A stretch of DNA of 64,000 nucleotides. Origin: Candidatus Laterigemmans baculatus (GTDB lineage: Bacteria; Planctomycetota; Planctomycetia; Pirellulales; Pirellulaceae). The notes below the pieces were generated by a model, which saw nothing but the letters and a program-made list of their open reading frames with translations, searched no databases and was not told the origin of the DNA. The DNA is taken from NCBI RefSeq assembly GCF_010367455.1, contig NZ_WRPR01000037.1, positions 18,930 through 82,929 on the forward strand, given 5' to 3'. Within the stretch, counting starts at the first letter, position 1. Each line of letters begins with the position of its first letter. The translations under genes and the position numbers were made by a program. Shown one piece after another: positions 43,671 through 52,863 of this stretch.

Positions 43671-45524
43671 ATGCACACCTTCTTCTCTTGGTCGTTCGCC
43701 CACGCCTCTCGAACCCCGCATCGCGTTCCAGCGTCGCATCCCGTTCGAGTGGCGCGGGCTTCTCGGCTCCTCATGCTGCTCGCCGCGGGACTTCTCGCCG
43801 CCGCCGCCGGGTGCAGCGGTTCAGCGGAGCCAGCGGGTGAGCCAGCGGGTGAGCCAGCGGGTGAGCCAGCGGGTGAGCCAGCCAGTGACGGCGAGGGCTC
43901 GGCCTCCGACTCCTCGCCGCTCAACGACGCGCTGCTCGCCAACCGGCAGCGGCGTAGCGACGATGCGGCTTCCCCATCGCCGAGCGTTCCTCGGTTCGGC
44001 GGCGGCGACCGCTCGTCGCCGCCCCAGGTCGCCCCGCCCGTTCGCGTTCCGCAGCAGGAAGCCAGTGTGCTGCCGCAGGAGGCCAGTATGCTGCCGCAGG
44101 AGGCCGGTGTGGCGAGCGATGGGGAGTCGCCCGTTGCCAGCCGCGGCGAAGCGAGCGCCGCAGCGCCCCGCTCGGCTCGGGCTTCCGGATTGCAGCTGCC
44201 GCCGGGCGATGCTCCGGCGGATCTGAAGTCGTTTTTGGGGATCGTCGACCGCGAGATCGAGAGGCTCGGCAGTGGCCGCTCGGAGATTCAAGAGCGCGAC
44301 GAACTGGTCGCCGAGATCCGGCGGGTGGCGGAACTCAAGCAGCAGGCGGCCGAGCGGTTGCTGGAGCAAGCAGTCGATGGGAGTGAGGACGAGGCGATCG
44401 GCATTCGCGCCCGCATGCAGGCGCTCAGCCACAAAGCGGCCCTCGGTGATCTGCCGGCAGCGCAGGCGCTGGAGCAATTCGCGATCGAGTTGCTCAACCA
44501 TCCGGTCGACGATATCGCCCGCGACAGCCGCGCCGTGTTGATCGGGTTCGCGCTCGAGCGGCTGCAGGGAGGCGTGACCGAAGAGCCGGACGAGGTTCTC
44601 CAGTTCGTGTCGCAGTTGGCCTCGCGGCCCGAGTTGCTCGATCCGTCGGCGCTGATGGCCATGCAGCGGGCGATGATGGTGCTCACCCAGTACGGCTACG
44701 ACGAAGCGGCGACGGCGGTCCACAATCAGATCGCCACGGCATTTGCTGGCGTCGACGATCCGCAGTTGTCACAGCTGGCGGCGGAGGTTTTGGCGGCGGC
44801 CCGCTTCGACGAACTGGAAGCGATGCGGCGGGACTTGTCGGCGGCCGACGATACGACCCCCGAGGGTTGGGGAGCGAAGGCAGCGGAAGTCGCTTCGGAG
44901 CAGCCCGACATGCTTTCGCTGCGGTATCTGGCGAGTCTGGCGCTGCAAATGGAATCGATGGCGATGGATGATTCGGCAGCGGCCATCTACGCAGCGATCG
45001 AGGAACACTTGGTCGCCGCTGCCAACCCGGAGGTGGCGGCCGCGGCGGGCGAGGCGATCGAGGCTTTTGAAGCTCGCCGTGAAATCATCGGGCAGCCGCT
45101 GGCCAGCGACGCGACGACCGATCTTGCGGGCGAACCGCTTTCGCTCGAGGACTATCGGGGCAGCGTCGTGCTGATGCCGTTTTGGGCCGTCGAGGATGTC
45201 GGTTCGATCGACGCCCTGCCGGGGCTCGAGCAATTTGCTGCCGAGTTTGACGGCCGGGTGCGCATCGTCGGCGTCAACATGGATCTCAGTCCGGCCGGAC
45301 AGCAGCGGGCCGCCGCTTTGGCTCGCGGCTCGATGCCGTGGCCGAGTTTCGCTGCGGTCGACAGCGGCGGAACGGCCTATGCGAGCAACTTGGCTCGCGG
45401 CCTCGGCGTCGTCTCGCTCCCGACGGTCGTCGTGCTCAACGCCCAAGGCGAAGTCGCGGCGGTTGCCTTGAGCCACGCGGCGGTGGCAGCAACGATCGAG
45501 AAGTTGCTCGAGCCGGCTCGGTAA
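43671..45524 (+). CDS. Lipoprotein with C-terminal TlpA-like thioredoxin fold lacking CXXC
   Basis: About 617 residues from ATG 43671, but the start is uncertain (see the ribosome site at 43601). A lipoprotein signal is visible (RLLMLLAAGLLAAAAGCSG). Four AGEP units follow (12-nt repeats near 43825-43880), then a Pro/Ser/Gln linker and about 300 residues of helical repeats rich in Ala and Glu. The end is a thioredoxin-like domain (LSLEDYRGSVVLMPFWAVED, VRIVGVNMDLSP, GVVSLPTVVVLNAQGEVAAV) in which the redox CXXC is replaced by AVEDVGS. It is probably periplasm-facing. It could bind a partner rather than catalyse; no known function. Confidence 0.75.
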   Translation: MHTFFSWSFAHASRTPHRVPASHPVRVARASRLLMLLAAGLLAAAAGCSGSAEPAGEPAGEPAGEPAGEPASDGEGSASDSSPLNDALLANRQRRSDDAASPSPSVPRFGGGDRSSPPQVAPPVRVPQQEASVLPQEASMLPQEAGVASDGESPVASRGEASAAAPRSARASGLQLPPGDAPADLKSFLGIVDREIERLGSGRSEIQERDELVAEIRRVAELKQQAAERLLEQAVDGSEDEAIGIRARMQALSHKAALGDLPAAQALEQFAIELLNHPVDDIARDSRAVLIGFALERLQGGVTEEPDEVLQFVSQLASRPELLDPSALMAMQRAMMVLTQYGYDEAATAVHNQIATAFAGVDDPQLSQLAAEVLAAARFDELEAMRRDLSAADDTTPEGWGAKAAEVASEQPDMLSLRYLASLALQMESMAMDDSAAAIYAAIEEHLVAAANPEVAAAAGEAIEAFEARREIIGQPLASDATTDLAGEPLSLEDYRGSVVLMPFWAVEDVGSIDALPGLEQFAAEFDGRVRIVGVNMDLSPAGQQRAAALARGSMPWPSFAAVDSGGTAYASNLARGLGVVSLPTVVVLNAQGEVAAVALSHAAVAATIEKLLEPAR

Positions 45525-45797
45525 ACTTTCCCGAACCGCGACGACGCGACGGCTTTTCGCTGTTCCCGCGACGATTTGCCGCCCGCCGGGGGGGAGGTGG
45601 TTGCGATCCGGAAGGAGGGTGCGATAGGATGGCCCCCACGGAATCGGCTCCGAATCCTCCGGCCTTTCCGCTAGCGCAGTCCTTTCGCTCGGCCCCGTCG
45701 GCCACTTCGGCTCGCTCGGCCATGCAAGCGACTCGGCTCGCTCCCGGAATTCCGGCGAATCCGGAAATTGCACCATCACGCAGGGGAGCTGAGGCGG

Positions 45798-47477
45798 ATG
45801 GACAGGCGACGTCGAGGCATGTTTTGTTTCGGGCTGGGGCTCGGAATGCTGGGGGTCTTCAGTTGGTTTGAAGCCGCTCCGCCAGCGATTCTTGAGGCCA
45901 TCCCGGTGCCCCCGCTTGCGTCGGCAACGACCGCGGAGCTCACCGGCCGCGAGCGACTCGCTGCCAGTTCGACGAGCGAAGGAGTCCGGCTTCGCTACAT
46001 CGGGCAGGGGGAGATGGCAGGCATGGCGGGGCCACGGTTGGTGGGTTGGGAGGTCGACGTCTATCGGCTCCCGCCCGGTCCCGATGGGCTGGTCCCCCAC
46101 ATCGTTCACATCGACAAGCAGCAAGGGGCGTCGCGGGGATATCCCTTCGACGCGATCGAGCTTGGCGACTCGGTCACCGTCTGCTGGACCAATCCGGCCG
46201 GACGGATCGTGCGGGTGATCACTCCCCCGGGAGCACCTCCGTCGGAGATCGACCCCGCCGCCTTCGTGCTGCGCATGCCCGAGTTCACCAGTGACTCCCA
46301 CGTGCATGTGGTGGAGGCGAGCGACGGTTGCCGCTGGCAGATGGAACCGGCGGGCGAGACCGCCGAAGACGATCCGACGATGCTGGTCCAGGTCGCCAGC
46401 GACTCCATCGTGCAGCGGATCGAAGAGATCGACTGCCACATGCGGTTCTGCTACGACCGAAAGTCGCAAGTCCTGCTCAGCTTGGAGCTCTCCGAACAGG
46501 GGCATTGGCGAAAGCGACGGGGAGGGTCGAGCAGCCGATTGGAGCTCGTCGAAGTCTCGGAGATTCCGGCGGGCCGGGTGGAGACGATGGCCGTCGATCT
46601 GGAGAAGTGGGAGCGCTTCCATCGCTGGATCCTCGAAGTGGCCCATAGCATCTCGGCTCCGGCGAGCACCGAACTGCCCGCGTCGCCGTCGTCCGAGGCA
46701 GCCGCCGCGCTGGTCTCGACCGCTGTGTTCGATCCCGCAGTCGGCGGCGTGCCTTGGCGGGCACAATCCTCGGCCATCCACCCAATCTCCGCCGAAGGGC
46801 TGGTGGAGGTCCGCGGCGGTGTGCAGCAAGAGCCGTATGCCTGTCTCCGGGAGTTGTCCGATCGCGCGGTCGAGGCCCGCGATGCGATGGGCGATTCAGT
46901 GCTACGAATCGGCCTCACTTCGGGGATGTTTGCGTTGCAGGCGAGCCACTCGCAGTTGATCGGCGAACGGCAATGCATCGCGAATTTGCATCGCCTCGAA
47001 AGGCTGACGTGGAGTTCGACCGATTTGATGGGTGTCGAGCGAAGCGGGACGGATTATCGCGGCAAGCCTCTGCTGATCGGGTTCCTCTGCCGCGGCACAC
47101 CGCACGCGACGCGGACGATCCGAGTGGTGGCCGAACTGCGGCAACGATTTACCGACGAGGAGCTCGCGGTCGTCGCCTTTGCCACCACCTATTCGCGAGA
47201 AAACGCTGAGGCGATTAGCCACGCAGTCGGGCCGAGCGTGCCGCTATTCCACGACCTCGCGCTGGCCGAACGGGAGAACCTGTTCAGCATCGGCAAATCA
47301 ACTCTGCTCCTGCTCGATGCCACGGGCAAACCGCGGTTCATCCACACCTGGCAGCCGATCGATCTGGTCGAACGAATCTGCAGCCAGATCGAGGAGCTCC
47401 GCGGCACTCCGCTCCCGAAGCCCGCGCCGTTGGATCAAGGCAACACTTTGGAGCAAGTCAGCCTGGCCACCCCATGA
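45798..47477 (+). CDS. Envelope protein with degenerate thioredoxin-like C-terminus
   Basis: About 559 residues from ATG 45798; GGGGAG lies about 10 nt upstream and a signal-like segment follows (GMFCFGLGLGMLGVFSWFEA). The middle 300 residues have no recognised domain (AGPRLVGWEVDVYRLPPGPD, DSVTVCWTNPAGRIVRVITPP). The last 130 residues resemble a thioredoxin/AhpC fold (YRGKPLLIGFLCRGTPHATR, EELAVVAFATTYSRENAEA, FSIGKSTLLLLDATGKPRF), with CRGT in place of CXXC. It follows the lipoprotein gene in the same direction and shares its degenerate redox fold, so the two may work together. Unknown function. Confidence 0.7.
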   Translation: MDRRRRGMFCFGLGLGMLGVFSWFEAAPPAILEAIPVPPLASATTAELTGRERLAASSTSEGVRLRYIGQGEMAGMAGPRLVGWEVDVYRLPPGPDGLVPHIVHIDKQQGASRGYPFDAIELGDSVTVCWTNPAGRIVRVITPPGAPPSEIDPAAFVLRMPEFTSDSHVHVVEASDGCRWQMEPAGETAEDDPTMLVQVASDSIVQRIEEIDCHMRFCYDRKSQVLLSLELSEQGHWRKRRGGSSSRLELVEVSEIPAGRVETMAVDLEKWERFHRWILEVAHSISAPASTELPASPSSEAAAALVSTAVFDPAVGGVPWRAQSSAIHPISAEGLVEVRGGVQQEPYACLRELSDRAVEARDAMGDSVLRIGLTSGMFALQASHSQLIGERQCIANLHRLERLTWSSTDLMGVERSGTDYRGKPLLIGFLCRGTPHATRTIRVVAELRQRFTDEELAVVAFATTYSRENAEAISHAVGPSVPLFHDLALAERENLFSIGKSTLLLLDATGKPRFIHTWQPIDLVERICSQIEELRGTPLPKPAPLDQGNTLEQVSLATP

Positions 47478-47576
47478 GACGCAACCGGGGAGGTTGACCA
47501 TCGGCTCCCCAACGCGGACGATTCCCGGGAATTCTTTCCGACTCGCGAATCATCGATAGGGGTGCAGAGGGCGGCG

Positions 47577-48563
47577 ATGGAACAAAGTTTTCTGGCCTGG
47601 CTCAAAGGGCGGAGCAGTGACCTGCCTCGCGTCGCCGTAGGAATTGGGGATGACGCGGCAATTCTCCATTGGCCACCCGGAGCGTGGCCACCCGGAGCGT
47701 GGCCACCCGGAGCGTGGCCCCCCGGAGCGGCTCGGGAAGGCCAGCGAGAGGGTCAACAATTGGTGATCGCCACCGATCAGGTCGCCGACGGGGTCGACTT
47801 TCTCCTCGCTGAGCATCCCTTGCCGGCGATCGGGCGGAAGGCGGTGCTCGTCAACCTCAGCGATATGGCGGCGATGGCCGCCGAACCGATCGCGATTCTC
47901 GTCACCCTGTCGTTGCCTCGCGAAGGCAGCACGCAGATCGCCGCGGGGATCTACGATGGGATCCTGGCGGTCGCCAAGGAGTACGGATTGGCGATCGCCG
48001 GCGGCGATATCACGATCTACGACGGGCCGGTCGCGGTCTCGGTGACGATCCTCGGAGCGGTGCCGTCCGGGGGTGGGTGGCTCCGCAGCGGAGCCCGTGA
48101 AGGAGACGCGATCGTTGTCACCGGTGCGGTCGGTGGAAGTATCCTCGGACGCCATCTGGAGCCCGAACCTCGCGTGCGGCAGGCGCGGCGGATCGCCGAG
48201 AGCGTCGACGTGCACGCGGCGATCGACATCAGCGATGGGTTGTCGCTGGACCTCGATCGCTTGTGTGCCGCGAGCGGCGTCGGAGCGGAGATGGATCTCG
48301 AGGCGATTCCAATCCACGCCGACGCAGTCAAACTCGCCTCCCGAGATTCCGCTTCTCCGCTTGAGCACGCTTGGGGTGATGGCGAGGATTTTGAATTGAT
48401 CCTGGCGGTCGCACCGCAATCGGTCGCGGCGCTGTTGAAGCAGGATTTCGGAGTTCCGCTGACGCAGATTGGGACCTTCACCGGCAGGACCGGTTTGTGG
48501 GCCCGCCGCGGGGGCCATTTGGAGCGGATGAGTCCACGCGGTTTCATCCACGGCCGACGCTGA
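47577..48563 (+). CDS. thiL: Thiamine-monophosphate kinase with a tandem-repeat insertion
   Basis: About 328 residues from ATG 47577 (AGAGG 6 nt upstream). ThiL phosphorylates thiamine monophosphate to the diphosphate. Motifs: VGIGDDAAIL, ATDQVADGVDF, the GGDIT block, and AIDISDGLSLDLDRL, with metal-binding Asp residues intact. Between the first two lies PPGAWPPGAWPPGAWPPGA, encoded by four 15-nt copies (47671-47730), absent from other ThiL I know. It lies in a surface loop next to the first metal site. Its TGA overlaps the tsaE ATG by one nt. Confidence 0.93.
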   Translation: MEQSFLAWLKGRSSDLPRVAVGIGDDAAILHWPPGAWPPGAWPPGAWPPGAAREGQREGQQLVIATDQVADGVDFLLAEHPLPAIGRKAVLVNLSDMAAMAAEPIAILVTLSLPREGSTQIAAGIYDGILAVAKEYGLAIAGGDITIYDGPVAVSVTILGAVPSGGGWLRSGAREGDAIVVTGAVGGSILGRHLEPEPRVRQARRIAESVDVHAAIDISDGLSLDLDRLCAASGVGAEMDLEAIPIHADAVKLASRDSASPLEHAWGDGEDFELILAVAPQSVAALLKQDFGVPLTQIGTFTGRTGLWARRGGHLERMSPRGFIHGRR

Positions 48564-49120
48564 TGCCCGAGGCGTCCATGCAGCACCCCGACGATTCCTC
48601 GCAGCACCCCGACGAATTCTCGCAGCGGCCCGACGAATTCTTCCAACGGATCGAGCTGGCCGATCTCCACGACACCGAGCGGCTCGGCCGCTGGCTGGCG
48701 GAGCATCTGCCCGGAGGCAGCTGCGTTGGATTGGTGGGGACGCTCGGGGCCGGCAAAACGCGGTTGGCTCAAGCGATCATCGCGGCCCAGGGAGTCGAGC
48801 GCGAGGCGGTCACAAGCCCCACGTTTTCGTTGCTGCGGAGTTACGCGGCGGGCAACCGCACGCTGCATCACCTCGATGCGTACCGCTTGCACGATGAAGA
48901 TGAGTTCCTCGAGCTGGGCGTCGAGGAGCTGTGGGAAGACGAGACGGCGGTGATGTTGATCGAATGGGCTCGCCGGGTGGAGCGCTGCTTGCCCGCCGCG
49001 ACGCTGTGGATCGAGATGGAGTGGACCGCCAGCGAGCGGCGCATCGTGACGGTCCGGGGCCACCGTGATCCGTGGGAGGCGAGGCTCGCGGGCTTGGCGT
49101 CGGAATTCACTTCGGCTTGA
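48563..49120 (+). CDS. tsaE: tRNA t6A synthesis ATPase TsaE
   Basis: 185 residues from ATG 48563, overlapping the thiL stop (TGATG). TsaE is the small ATPase that supports TsaBD in making the N6-threonylcarbamoyl group of tRNA A37. It has the P-loop GTLGAGKT, the switch SPTFSLLRSY, HHLDAYRL, and LIEWARRVE. Ahead of the domain sits an in-frame duplicated stretch (SSQHPDEFSQRPDEFFQR). The core matches the usual length of about 150 plus this extension. Confidence 0.95.
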   Translation: MPEASMQHPDDSSQHPDEFSQRPDEFFQRIELADLHDTERLGRWLAEHLPGGSCVGLVGTLGAGKTRLAQAIIAAQGVEREAVTSPTFSLLRSYAAGNRTLHHLDAYRLHDEDEFLELGVEELWEDETAVMLIEWARRVERCLPAATLWIEMEWTASERRIVTVRGHRDPWEARLAGLASEFTSA

Positions 49121-49142
49121 AATCGGGGGCTGCGGATCGCTC

Positions 49143-50363
49143 ATGGTCCTGCTCGACTCGCTTCCAGCTCCGGTGTTCGATGCTTGGCTGCGGTCGCGCG
49201 GCGTGACCGGCGCGGCTCGCATCGGCGGAGGTCTGAGCGGAGCGGATATCTATCGCGCCAGGCGAGGCACGGCGGCTCTTTCCCCGCTGGCGGAGCCTCT
49301 GCCGCAATGGGCCGTCCGCGGTTGGCCTCCGGCGGTCTCGGCGGAACGCGTCGCCGAAGTGCACCGCGTGATGCGGCAGGCTCGCCGACTTGGCTGCCAG
49401 TGGACGCCGGCGGTCGAGCCGCTCGACGCGGCAGCTAGCGCCGCGGTTGCCGGCGCTGAGGAGCCGCGAACCTGGCTCGTCGCCGCCGGCCGCGTCTGGG
49501 ACTGTTGCCAGTGGATGCCCGGTCAGCCGTGGAGCTTTTCGGAGGTGGCAGGTGCCGAGGAACTGGTTGAAGTGCTGCGGCAAATCGCGGCGGCCGTCGC
49601 CCAGTTCCACGCGGCAGTTCGCCCGTTGAGCGAGCCCGTTCCTATGGGGCCGATTTCCAGTGAGCTTCTTCCCAGCCGGTCGCTCGCTGGCGGACTCGTG
49701 AGAGGGGCGGTACCAGCGGTCGCGGCTCGCTTGCAGCGGTTGCAGGAGCTCGAGCGGTTGCTTGAGCCGCTGCTTGGCCCCGGGGTCGACCCGCGGGCCG
49801 TTTCGCATCGCCTTTTCGTGCCGGGTTCGCCGCTGGAGCGGGCTCGGGAGTGTTTGCGGCAGGCGTGGGGAGCCGAGCGGCAGCGGGCCGTGCGCTTGCT
49901 GCGGCCGTGGGAGCGGGTTGTGATCCGCCAGCAGTACGTGTTTCGAGACATTCATCTGGGCAATGTGCTGCTCAACGAGAAGCGGCTGAGCGGGATCGTC
50001 GATTACGACGCGGTTCGCATCGACACGCCCGCGACCGATCTGGCGCGGCTCGTCAGCAGCGTGCGCTTGGCATTGCCCCCGGACGAGTGGCCGCGGTGTG
50101 AGGAGCGGCTGTGGAGCGAGATGCTAGCTGCCTACCGGGCCGCGGGAGAGTTTTCAGCCGAGGAAGAACAGCTGGCGCGAGTGCTGGCCGAGGTCAGCCC
50201 CTTGATTAGCTTGGCCAACTGGCTCGTCTGGGTGGCGGTGGAAGGGCGTTCGTTTGCCGGACCGGCGGAAGCGGTCACCGCGCGGCTGGAGGGCTGGATG
50301 CGTATAATGCGGCAGCAAATGGCCGCCGGGCTCGGCAATTCGACGGGAATCGAAACACGTTGA
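49143..50363 (+). CDS. APH-family phosphotransferase
   Basis: 406 residues from ATG 49143. The C-terminal kinase lobe has the catalytic loop FRDIHLGNVLLNE and the metal-binding IVDYDAV, both typical of aminoglycoside/homoserine-kinase-like phosphotransferases. The N-terminal lobe starts GGGLSGADIYRARR, a glycine-rich nucleotide loop. A Trp/Ala-rich linker with few charges separates the lobes. The substrate is unknown. It lies 22 nt after tsaE, probably in the same operon. Confidence 0.85.
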   Translation: MVLLDSLPAPVFDAWLRSRGVTGAARIGGGLSGADIYRARRGTAALSPLAEPLPQWAVRGWPPAVSAERVAEVHRVMRQARRLGCQWTPAVEPLDAAASAAVAGAEEPRTWLVAAGRVWDCCQWMPGQPWSFSEVAGAEELVEVLRQIAAAVAQFHAAVRPLSEPVPMGPISSELLPSRSLAGGLVRGAVPAVAARLQRLQELERLLEPLLGPGVDPRAVSHRLFVPGSPLERARECLRQAWGAERQRAVRLLRPWERVVIRQQYVFRDIHLGNVLLNEKRLSGIVDYDAVRIDTPATDLARLVSSVRLALPPDEWPRCEERLWSEMLAAYRAAGEFSAEEEQLARVLAEVSPLISLANWLVWVAVEGRSFAGPAEAVTARLEGWMRIMRQQMAAGLGNSTGIETR

Positions 50364-50389
50364 CCCTTTTTTTCGATTGTCCGTAGAAT
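50360..50389 (+). promoter_or_regulatory. Candidate promoter of the DsbD-like gene
   Basis: TTGACC (50360-50365), an 18-nt spacer, and TAGAAT (50384-50389). The -35 overlaps the stop of the preceding kinase gene. The next start is at 50437, giving a 5' leader of about 40 nt with an AGGCGGA ribosome site. Confidence 0.55.
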
Positions 50390-50436
50390 CAGTGTCGACG
50401 GGCGGATTCGAAAAATTCCTCAAAGGCGGAACAGAG

Positions 50437-52851
50437 ATGACAAGCCTTGGTCTCCTACGAACGGCGCTCGCCTGCCTCGCCGCGATCGGCCTGCTGGGAT
50501 TCGCGGCGCCCGGATCGGTCCAAGGCCAGTTCGAAACGCCTGGCGGTTTCGAGGCGGGGAAGTTCGACTTCGGCTCGCTCGATGCTCCGGCGGCGAACGA
50601 AGCGAAGATCACTTTCGCCGTCTCGTATGAACTGGCTGCCGAGAGCCAGCGGGGGCGAGTCCGCGTCGCCGCCGAGCTGAGCCCCAAGTGGCACGTCTAT
50701 TCGACGACTCAGCCGGCCGGGGGGCCGACGCCGACGAAGCTGGAGCTGACGGGTCCCGAAGGAGTGCGGCTGCTGGGCCCGTTCGTGCCGAGCGAGCCGC
50801 CGGCAAAAAGCCTCTCGGATGTCTGGCCGGGGCTGACGATCGAGGAGCACGCCGATCAGGTCGTTTGGACGGCTCCGATCGAGATCGTCGAGGGTGCCGA
50901 TCGCGAGAACCTGGAGATCGGGATTCGCGCCAAGGGGCTGACCTGTCAGAGCGACGGGTCGTGCATTCCGTTTGATGAAAAGCTCATCGCCACCTACGCC
51001 GGCACCTACGAGGCGGCCAAGCCGACCGGGTTGTTCCGCGAGGAAGGTTCGGTCGTACATTGGCAGGGGATGATCGTCCCGGCAGTGGCTGCCGCTGGAG
51101 AGACGGTCGAACTGCAATTGACCGCCGCTCCGGATGAAGGCTTCCACGTCTACAAAATTGCGCTCGACGATGCGAGCAACGCCACCAATTTGGTGCTGAC
51201 CCAGCTGAGTGGGCTGGCAGCGAAGGCCCCGCTCGCCTCGGCCGAGCCGGTCGAGAAGGAGGGGGTCGCCGGTGCTCCGTCGGTCAGCTACTACGAGGGA
51301 GCGGTGACGTGGACGATCCCGATCACGATTCCCAACAATGCCGCGGCGGGCGAGTATCCGATCGAGGGGTTCGTCGGCTATCAAGCGTGCACCGATACCA
51401 GTTGCCGTCAGCCGGAGGGACTGAAGTTCAGCGGCCACGTCCGGGTCGGCGAGGGGCTGAGCGACGAAGCGGAACCGCTGGCCTTTGCCTCGGCCCGTTA
51501 TCCCGATGTGCTCGACGCGGCGGCGACGACTGACTGGGTTGATTCGCCGACCAAGGATCCGCGAACTGCGGCGGCGGTGGAAGCCACTTCCCGCTATCCG
51601 CTGAGCGCGATCCTGGGGATGGCGCTGATCGGCGGTTTGATTTTGAACCTGATGCCGTGCGTGCTCCCGGTGGTCGGCCTGAAGCTGATGGCGCTGATCG
51701 ATCAAGCCGGAGAGGAGCACAGCAAGGTGCTCAGCCATAACCTGTGGTATTCGTTCGGATTGCTTAGCGTCTTTTGGTTGCTCGCCGGGCTGGCGGTCGC
51801 GTTCCGCGTGTATGCCGGCCAGCAATTCTCATGGGGGCAGCAGTTCACCTACTTCGAATTCCGGCTTGCCCTGGCATTGCTCGTGTTCGTCATGGCGCTG
51901 AGCTTTTTGGGCGTTTGGGAGATTCCGTTGCCCGGCTTCGCCTCGGGCAAAGCCTCGCAGCAGTTGCAAAAGAAAGAAGGACCGGCCGGAGCGTTCTTCA
52001 AGGGCGTGTTCACGACGGTGCTGGCCACTCCCTGTAGCGGTCCGTTGCTCGGCGTGGTGTTTGGATTCACGCTCGCCGCACCTCCCTGGATCACGGTGCT
52101 GGTGTTCACCACCGTCGGCCTTGGAATGGCGCTGCCGTACATCCTGATCGGAATTTCGCCGCAGTTGGTCTTCTGGTTGCCCAAACCGGGAGCGTGGATG
52201 GAGACGCTCAAGCAGTTGATGGCGTTCGTGCTGCTCGGCACCGTCGCCTTCCTGTTCGCCGGATTTTCCGATGAGCATAAGCTCCCGGTGTTCGTGACCT
52301 TGATCGGTGCCTGGTTCGCTTGCTGGCTGATCGGCCGCGTTCCGCAGTGGGACTCGCTGCAGCGGCGGGCGACTGCCTGGAGCGGCGGGCTCGCCTCGGC
52401 CGTTCTGGTCGGGCTGTTGGCGTTTCGGATGCTCGTCCCGGGAGATGAAGTCCTGCCGTGGGAGCCCTACAGCGAGCCGCGGTTGGCCCAGCTGCAGCGG
52501 GAAGGCAAGACGGTGATGGTCGACTTCACCGCCAAGTGGTGCGTGAACTGCATCGTCAACTACAACGTGGCGATCAACACCGAAGAGACGGCCGAGCTAA
52601 TGCGGGAGCTCGACGCGGTCCCGCTGTTGGCCGACTGGACCGATCACAACGAAGAGATTCGGGCCAAGCTGAGCGAGCTCGAGAGCAATGCGATCCCGGT
52701 CCTGGCGATCTATCCGGCCGGCCGGCCCGGCGAACCGATCGTGCTCCGCGACCTCGTCTCGCAGGAGCAAGTGCTCGACGCGCTCCGCTCGGCCGGAGCC
52801 TCCGAGCCGCCAGAGCAGCTGGCGGAGCGACCGAGCAGCGCGACGCGGTAG
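50437..52851 (+). CDS. DsbD-like thiol:disulfide interchange protein with two N-terminal domains
   Basis: About 804 residues from ATG 50437. A signal peptide (ACLAAIGLLGFAAPGSVQGQ) is followed by two successive DsbD-alpha-like domains, each with its own Cys pair: CQSDGSC (about residues 169-175) and CTDTSC (about 318-323). Then comes the membrane core (MPCVLPVVGLKLMAL, ATPCSGPLLGVVF, about eight helices) with the two reaction Cys, and a periplasmic thioredoxin domain with WCVNC (C702, C705). DsbD moves electrons from cytosolic thioredoxin to periplasmic clients. Here the alpha domain is duplicated; the usual protein has one. Confidence 0.92.
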   Translation: MTSLGLLRTALACLAAIGLLGFAAPGSVQGQFETPGGFEAGKFDFGSLDAPAANEAKITFAVSYELAAESQRGRVRVAAELSPKWHVYSTTQPAGGPTPTKLELTGPEGVRLLGPFVPSEPPAKSLSDVWPGLTIEEHADQVVWTAPIEIVEGADRENLEIGIRAKGLTCQSDGSCIPFDEKLIATYAGTYEAAKPTGLFREEGSVVHWQGMIVPAVAAAGETVELQLTAAPDEGFHVYKIALDDASNATNLVLTQLSGLAAKAPLASAEPVEKEGVAGAPSVSYYEGAVTWTIPITIPNNAAAGEYPIEGFVGYQACTDTSCRQPEGLKFSGHVRVGEGLSDEAEPLAFASARYPDVLDAAATTDWVDSPTKDPRTAAAVEATSRYPLSAILGMALIGGLILNLMPCVLPVVGLKLMALIDQAGEEHSKVLSHNLWYSFGLLSVFWLLAGLAVAFRVYAGQQFSWGQQFTYFEFRLALALLVFVMALSFLGVWEIPLPGFASGKASQQLQKKEGPAGAFFKGVFTTVLATPCSGPLLGVVFGFTLAAPPWITVLVFTTVGLGMALPYILIGISPQLVFWLPKPGAWMETLKQLMAFVLLGTVAFLFAGFSDEHKLPVFVTLIGAWFACWLIGRVPQWDSLQRRATAWSGGLASAVLVGLLAFRMLVPGDEVLPWEPYSEPRLAQLQREGKTVMVDFTAKWCVNCIVNYNVAINTEETAELMRELDAVPLLADWTDHNEEIRAKLSELESNAIPVLAIYPAGRPGEPIVLRDLVSQEQVLDALRSAGASEPPEQLAERPSSATR

Positions 52852-52863
52852 GGTTTTTGGGCC

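Noticed and set aside
47478..47576. TPP riboswitch before thiL
   Set aside because: The gap is too short and no conserved CUGAGA or ACCUGAUC-type element is present.
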